From contig CAXBNV010000024.1 in NCBI GenBank assembly GCA_963977185.1, positions 1-25,504 of the forward strand: a stretch of 25,504 nt of DNA, in the 5' to 3' direction. Source of the stretch: CAXBNV01 sp963977185. Lineage in GTDB: Bacteria > Pseudomonadota > Gammaproteobacteria > JAGOUU01. The first letter of the stretch is position 1. Each line of letters opens with the position of its first letter. Both the position numbers and the translations under genes were made by a program. Of the stretch, positions 23,728-25,504 are shown piece after piece. Below the pieces are notes generated by a model. The model did not search any database. It saw only the letters and a program-made list of their open reading frames with translations, and was not told the origin of the DNA.

Positions 23728-23784
23728 AAAAAACAGCACATACTTTAATTAACTGAATAAAAATTAAAGTATGTGCTGTTTTTT
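23728..23784 (-). terminator. Strong terminator between tig and clpP
   Basis: A perfect 23-bp inverted repeat (23728-23750 and 23762-23784, core ACAGCACATACTTTAATT) with an 11-base loop has A and T runs at its ends. It is symmetrical, so it can also stop opposite transcription. It ends the tRNA-tig transcript. Confidence 0.88.
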
Positions 23785-23821
23785 AAAGAACGTTTATTAT
23801 AAATATAGACTAATTTATGAA

Positions 23822-25222
23822 TTAATCTTTTTCTATAAGATCTTTGTAACTTACTTGTTTTTCAACTAAATTAACTTTATTTATTAATTCGTCTAAAACA
23901 ATATGGTTATAAGCTAAATCTTTAAGAGAATTCATATAATTCTCAAAACCTTTTTCAGAAACTTGAGAATAATACATCATTTCATTTACATCAACTAAAC
24001 CATGTAATTTAGCCTGTATTTTTTTATCTAAATTTTTCTTATTGTCTTCAGAATAAGTTAAGCCATTGTCTTCAGCAAATCTAGAAATAACCACTGTTAA
24101 TCTAGAAGCTTTTTTTGCCTCAGACTCAGCTTTATCATCGGTAATATTCACATGATCATCATTATTTTTAAAAACATTACAGTAAGATGATCTTGCCTGT
24201 TTAATTCTACCTAATTCACCATCATAAATCACATTAGGCACAGAAAAATCATATTTCTTACTTAGCTCTTCTGATAAGTCTGCGTACAATTTATTTTTTA
24301 CTATTTTTTCAGCTTCTTTCTCTAAAGTTTCTTTAATTTTTTTATTTAAAAACTCTTCAGTCTGCTCTTCTTCATTATTAATTCCAAATTTAGCATAAAA
24401 TTCTTTATCTAATTTTGCAGGAATAATTTTACCTGTTTTTTTAATTTTTATTTGAACACTAGCTTTTTTGTTAGCTAATTCATTTGAAAAATAATCTTTA
24501 GGGTAAGTAAATTCAGCAGATACTTCATCGCCAGATTTTTTGCCTACCAATAATTTTTTAGGGTCAAATAAGTAATCACCTAAATCTTTATCAGTTAAAT
24601 CAAACTTCATTTCTTCTGAATATTTTTTAATATTATCTTCATCTGTATTTTCTTCTGAATCAGATTTTTTCTTTCCTAAATTTACTTCATAGCTAATTTC
24701 AGCTTCAACAATGAAATTGTCTTCTATTTTATCTTCTTGTTCTTCAAACTTTCCTGAATCTGTTAATACTTTCTCAATAGCAAACTTCACATCGCTATCT
24801 GAAACTACTACTGATTTCTTCTCTATTGTAAAATTTTCTTTATTAATGTCATCTAATTTGATTTCTGGCATGATTTCAAAAGATACGCTGTACTCGACAT
24901 CTTTATCTTTTTCTTTTTGCTTAACATCTAAATCCGGAGAGCCAATAATCTTAAATTTATTATCTGTGACCGTATCTTGAAAAGATTTTTCCATTAGTTC
25001 TTGAAGCACTTCTTCCCTAATGCTGTTACCATACCTTAACTGTAGGGCTCTTTTTCTCACGTTTTTATTAGGGCGTTTTTTGCCTTGGCGAAAACCTTCT
25101 AAATGAGCTTGCATAGACAATTCATCTATTTTCTTATCAAAAGCTTCATCTATTTCTTTGGTTGATAAAACTATATTAACTTTTTTCTCTAACTCCGAAA
25201 TATTGTCTATTGCTACTTGCAT
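23822..25222 (-). CDS. tig: Trigger factor
   Basis: Trigger factor is the ribosome-bound chaperone and peptidyl-prolyl isomerase that first meets nascent chains. The 466-residue protein has the ribosome-binding domain with the signature GFRQGKKRPN at about 40-49, a central FKBP-type domain (around 165-250, including DNFIVEAEISYEV and EVSAEFTYPKDY) and a long helical C-terminal domain. An insertion rich in Ser, Asp and Glu (SDSEENTDEDNIKKYSEEM) lies within the isomerase domain and is not in E. coli. ATG 25222 is chosen, not the preceding TTG. GAGG stands upstream. The gene begins only 36 bases after tRNA-Leu, so it is probably co-transcribed with the tRNAs. Confidence 0.95.
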   Translation of the reverse strand: MQVAIDNISELEKKVNIVLSTKEIDEAFDKKIDELSMQAHLEGFRQGKKRPNKNVRKRALQLRYGNSIREEVLQELMEKSFQDTVTDNKFKIIGSPDLDVKQKEKDKDVEYSVSFEIMPEIKLDDINKENFTIEKKSVVVSDSDVKFAIEKVLTDSGKFEEQEDKIEDNFIVEAEISYEVNLGKKKSDSEENTDEDNIKKYSEEMKFDLTDKDLGDYLFDPKKLLVGKKSGDEVSAEFTYPKDYFSNELANKKASVQIKIKKTGKIIPAKLDKEFYAKFGINNEEEQTEEFLNKKIKETLEKEAEKIVKNKLYADLSEELSKKYDFSVPNVIYDGELGRIKQARSSYCNVFKNNDDHVNITDDKAESEAKKASRLTVVISRFAEDNGLTYSEDNKKNLDKKIQAKLHGLVDVNEMMYYSQVSEKGFENYMNSLKDLAYNHIVLDELINKVNLVEKQVSYKDLIEKD

Positions 25223-25258
25223 CAACTATAACCTCATAACACCCTGTATTTAAAATAA

Positions 25259-25344
<86 letters not shown>

Positions 25345-25349
25345 AAGTC

Positions 25350-25426
25350 TGGGGTGAACGATGGGACTTGAACCCACGACGACCGGAATCACAATCCGGG
25401 GCTCTACCAACTGAGCTACGCCCACC
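25350..25426 (-). tRNA. tRNA-His (GUG)
   Basis: The minus strand begins with the extra 5' G (25426) characteristic of tRNA-His, opposite discriminator C. The anticodon loop TTGTGAT gives GUG (His). An encoded CCA stands at 25350-25352. It is 6 bases upstream of tRNA-Leu. Confidence 0.95.
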
Positions 25427-25444
25427 ATACATTTCAATGAAAAC

Positions 25445-25504
25445 TGGTGCGCCCGGCAGGACTCGAACCTGCTACCCTCGGCTTAGAAGGCCGATGCTCT
25501 ATCC
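25445..25504 (-). tRNA. tRNA-Arg (UCU), cut by window end
   Basis: The 3' two-thirds of a tRNA on the minus strand are visible: D-arm part GGATAGAGC, anticodon loop CTTCTAA giving UCU (Arg), T-loop GGTTCGAGTCC, acceptor CGGGCGC, A and CCA. Its 5' end lies outside the window. It is the first visible member of the Arg-His-Leu-tig run. Confidence 0.93.

Overview
This is an AT-rich window from what is most likely a low-GC gammaproteobacterium. The right 10.5 kb carries the order tig-clpP-clpX-lon-ppiD with typical gammaproteobacterial proteins, and its gene order and base composition resemble the Francisella/Fastidiosibacter side of the class. The genus is an inference; nothing in the window fixes it.

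Positions 1 to about 14,965 form an accessory region ending at the 3' end of a tRNA-Thr(UGU) gene. From left to right it holds: (1) a DinD/BRO-type gene cut by the window edge and broken by an amber codon; (2) an apparently complete RiPP (ribosomally made, post-translationally modified peptide) cluster at 636-6105, with promoter, 41-residue acidic precursor with two Leu-Cys motifs, attenuator-like terminator, candidate partner/recognition protein, DUF692 (MbnB-type) multinuclear iron oxidase, HxxxH protein resembling 2-oxoglutarate peptide hydroxylases, TauD-like 2-oxoglutarate dioxygenase, ABC-2 permease and ATPase, and a convergent GNAT acetyltransferase; (3) an unrecognised 427-residue protein between possible remnants of an IS21-type element and of a second BRO-like gene; (4) three tandem related secreted Cys-containing proteins behind a good sigma70 promoter; (5) a phage-satellite-like replication module (AlpA-type regulator, small unknown protein, primase/SF3 helicase, unknown protein, HGG-motif protein); (6) a DUF2130 nuclease-like protein and the tRNA-Thr junction. 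No integrase is visible, so the far end of the element probably lies left of the window.

Positions 14,966 to 25,504 are core chromosome, all on the minus strand. Read in the direction of transcription they are: tRNA-Arg (cut by the edge), tRNA-His, tRNA-Leu, tig, a strong terminator, clpP-clpX, a terminator, lon behind a sigma32-like promoter, tRNA-Val and tRNA-Asp behind a strong promoter with A-tracts, ppiD, birA, coaX and tRNA-Thr with its own promoter. hupB, often between lon and ppiD in this class, is absent and two tRNAs occupy its place. BirA appears to lack the N-terminal DNA-binding domain.

The most interesting part is the RiPP cluster. A DUF692 enzyme that normally acts on cysteine (or aspartate) of a precursor is paired with two different candidate 2-oxoglutarate oxygenases and a dedicated exporter, and the precursor does not look like a known methanobactin precursor. 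The product cannot be predicted from sequence alone.
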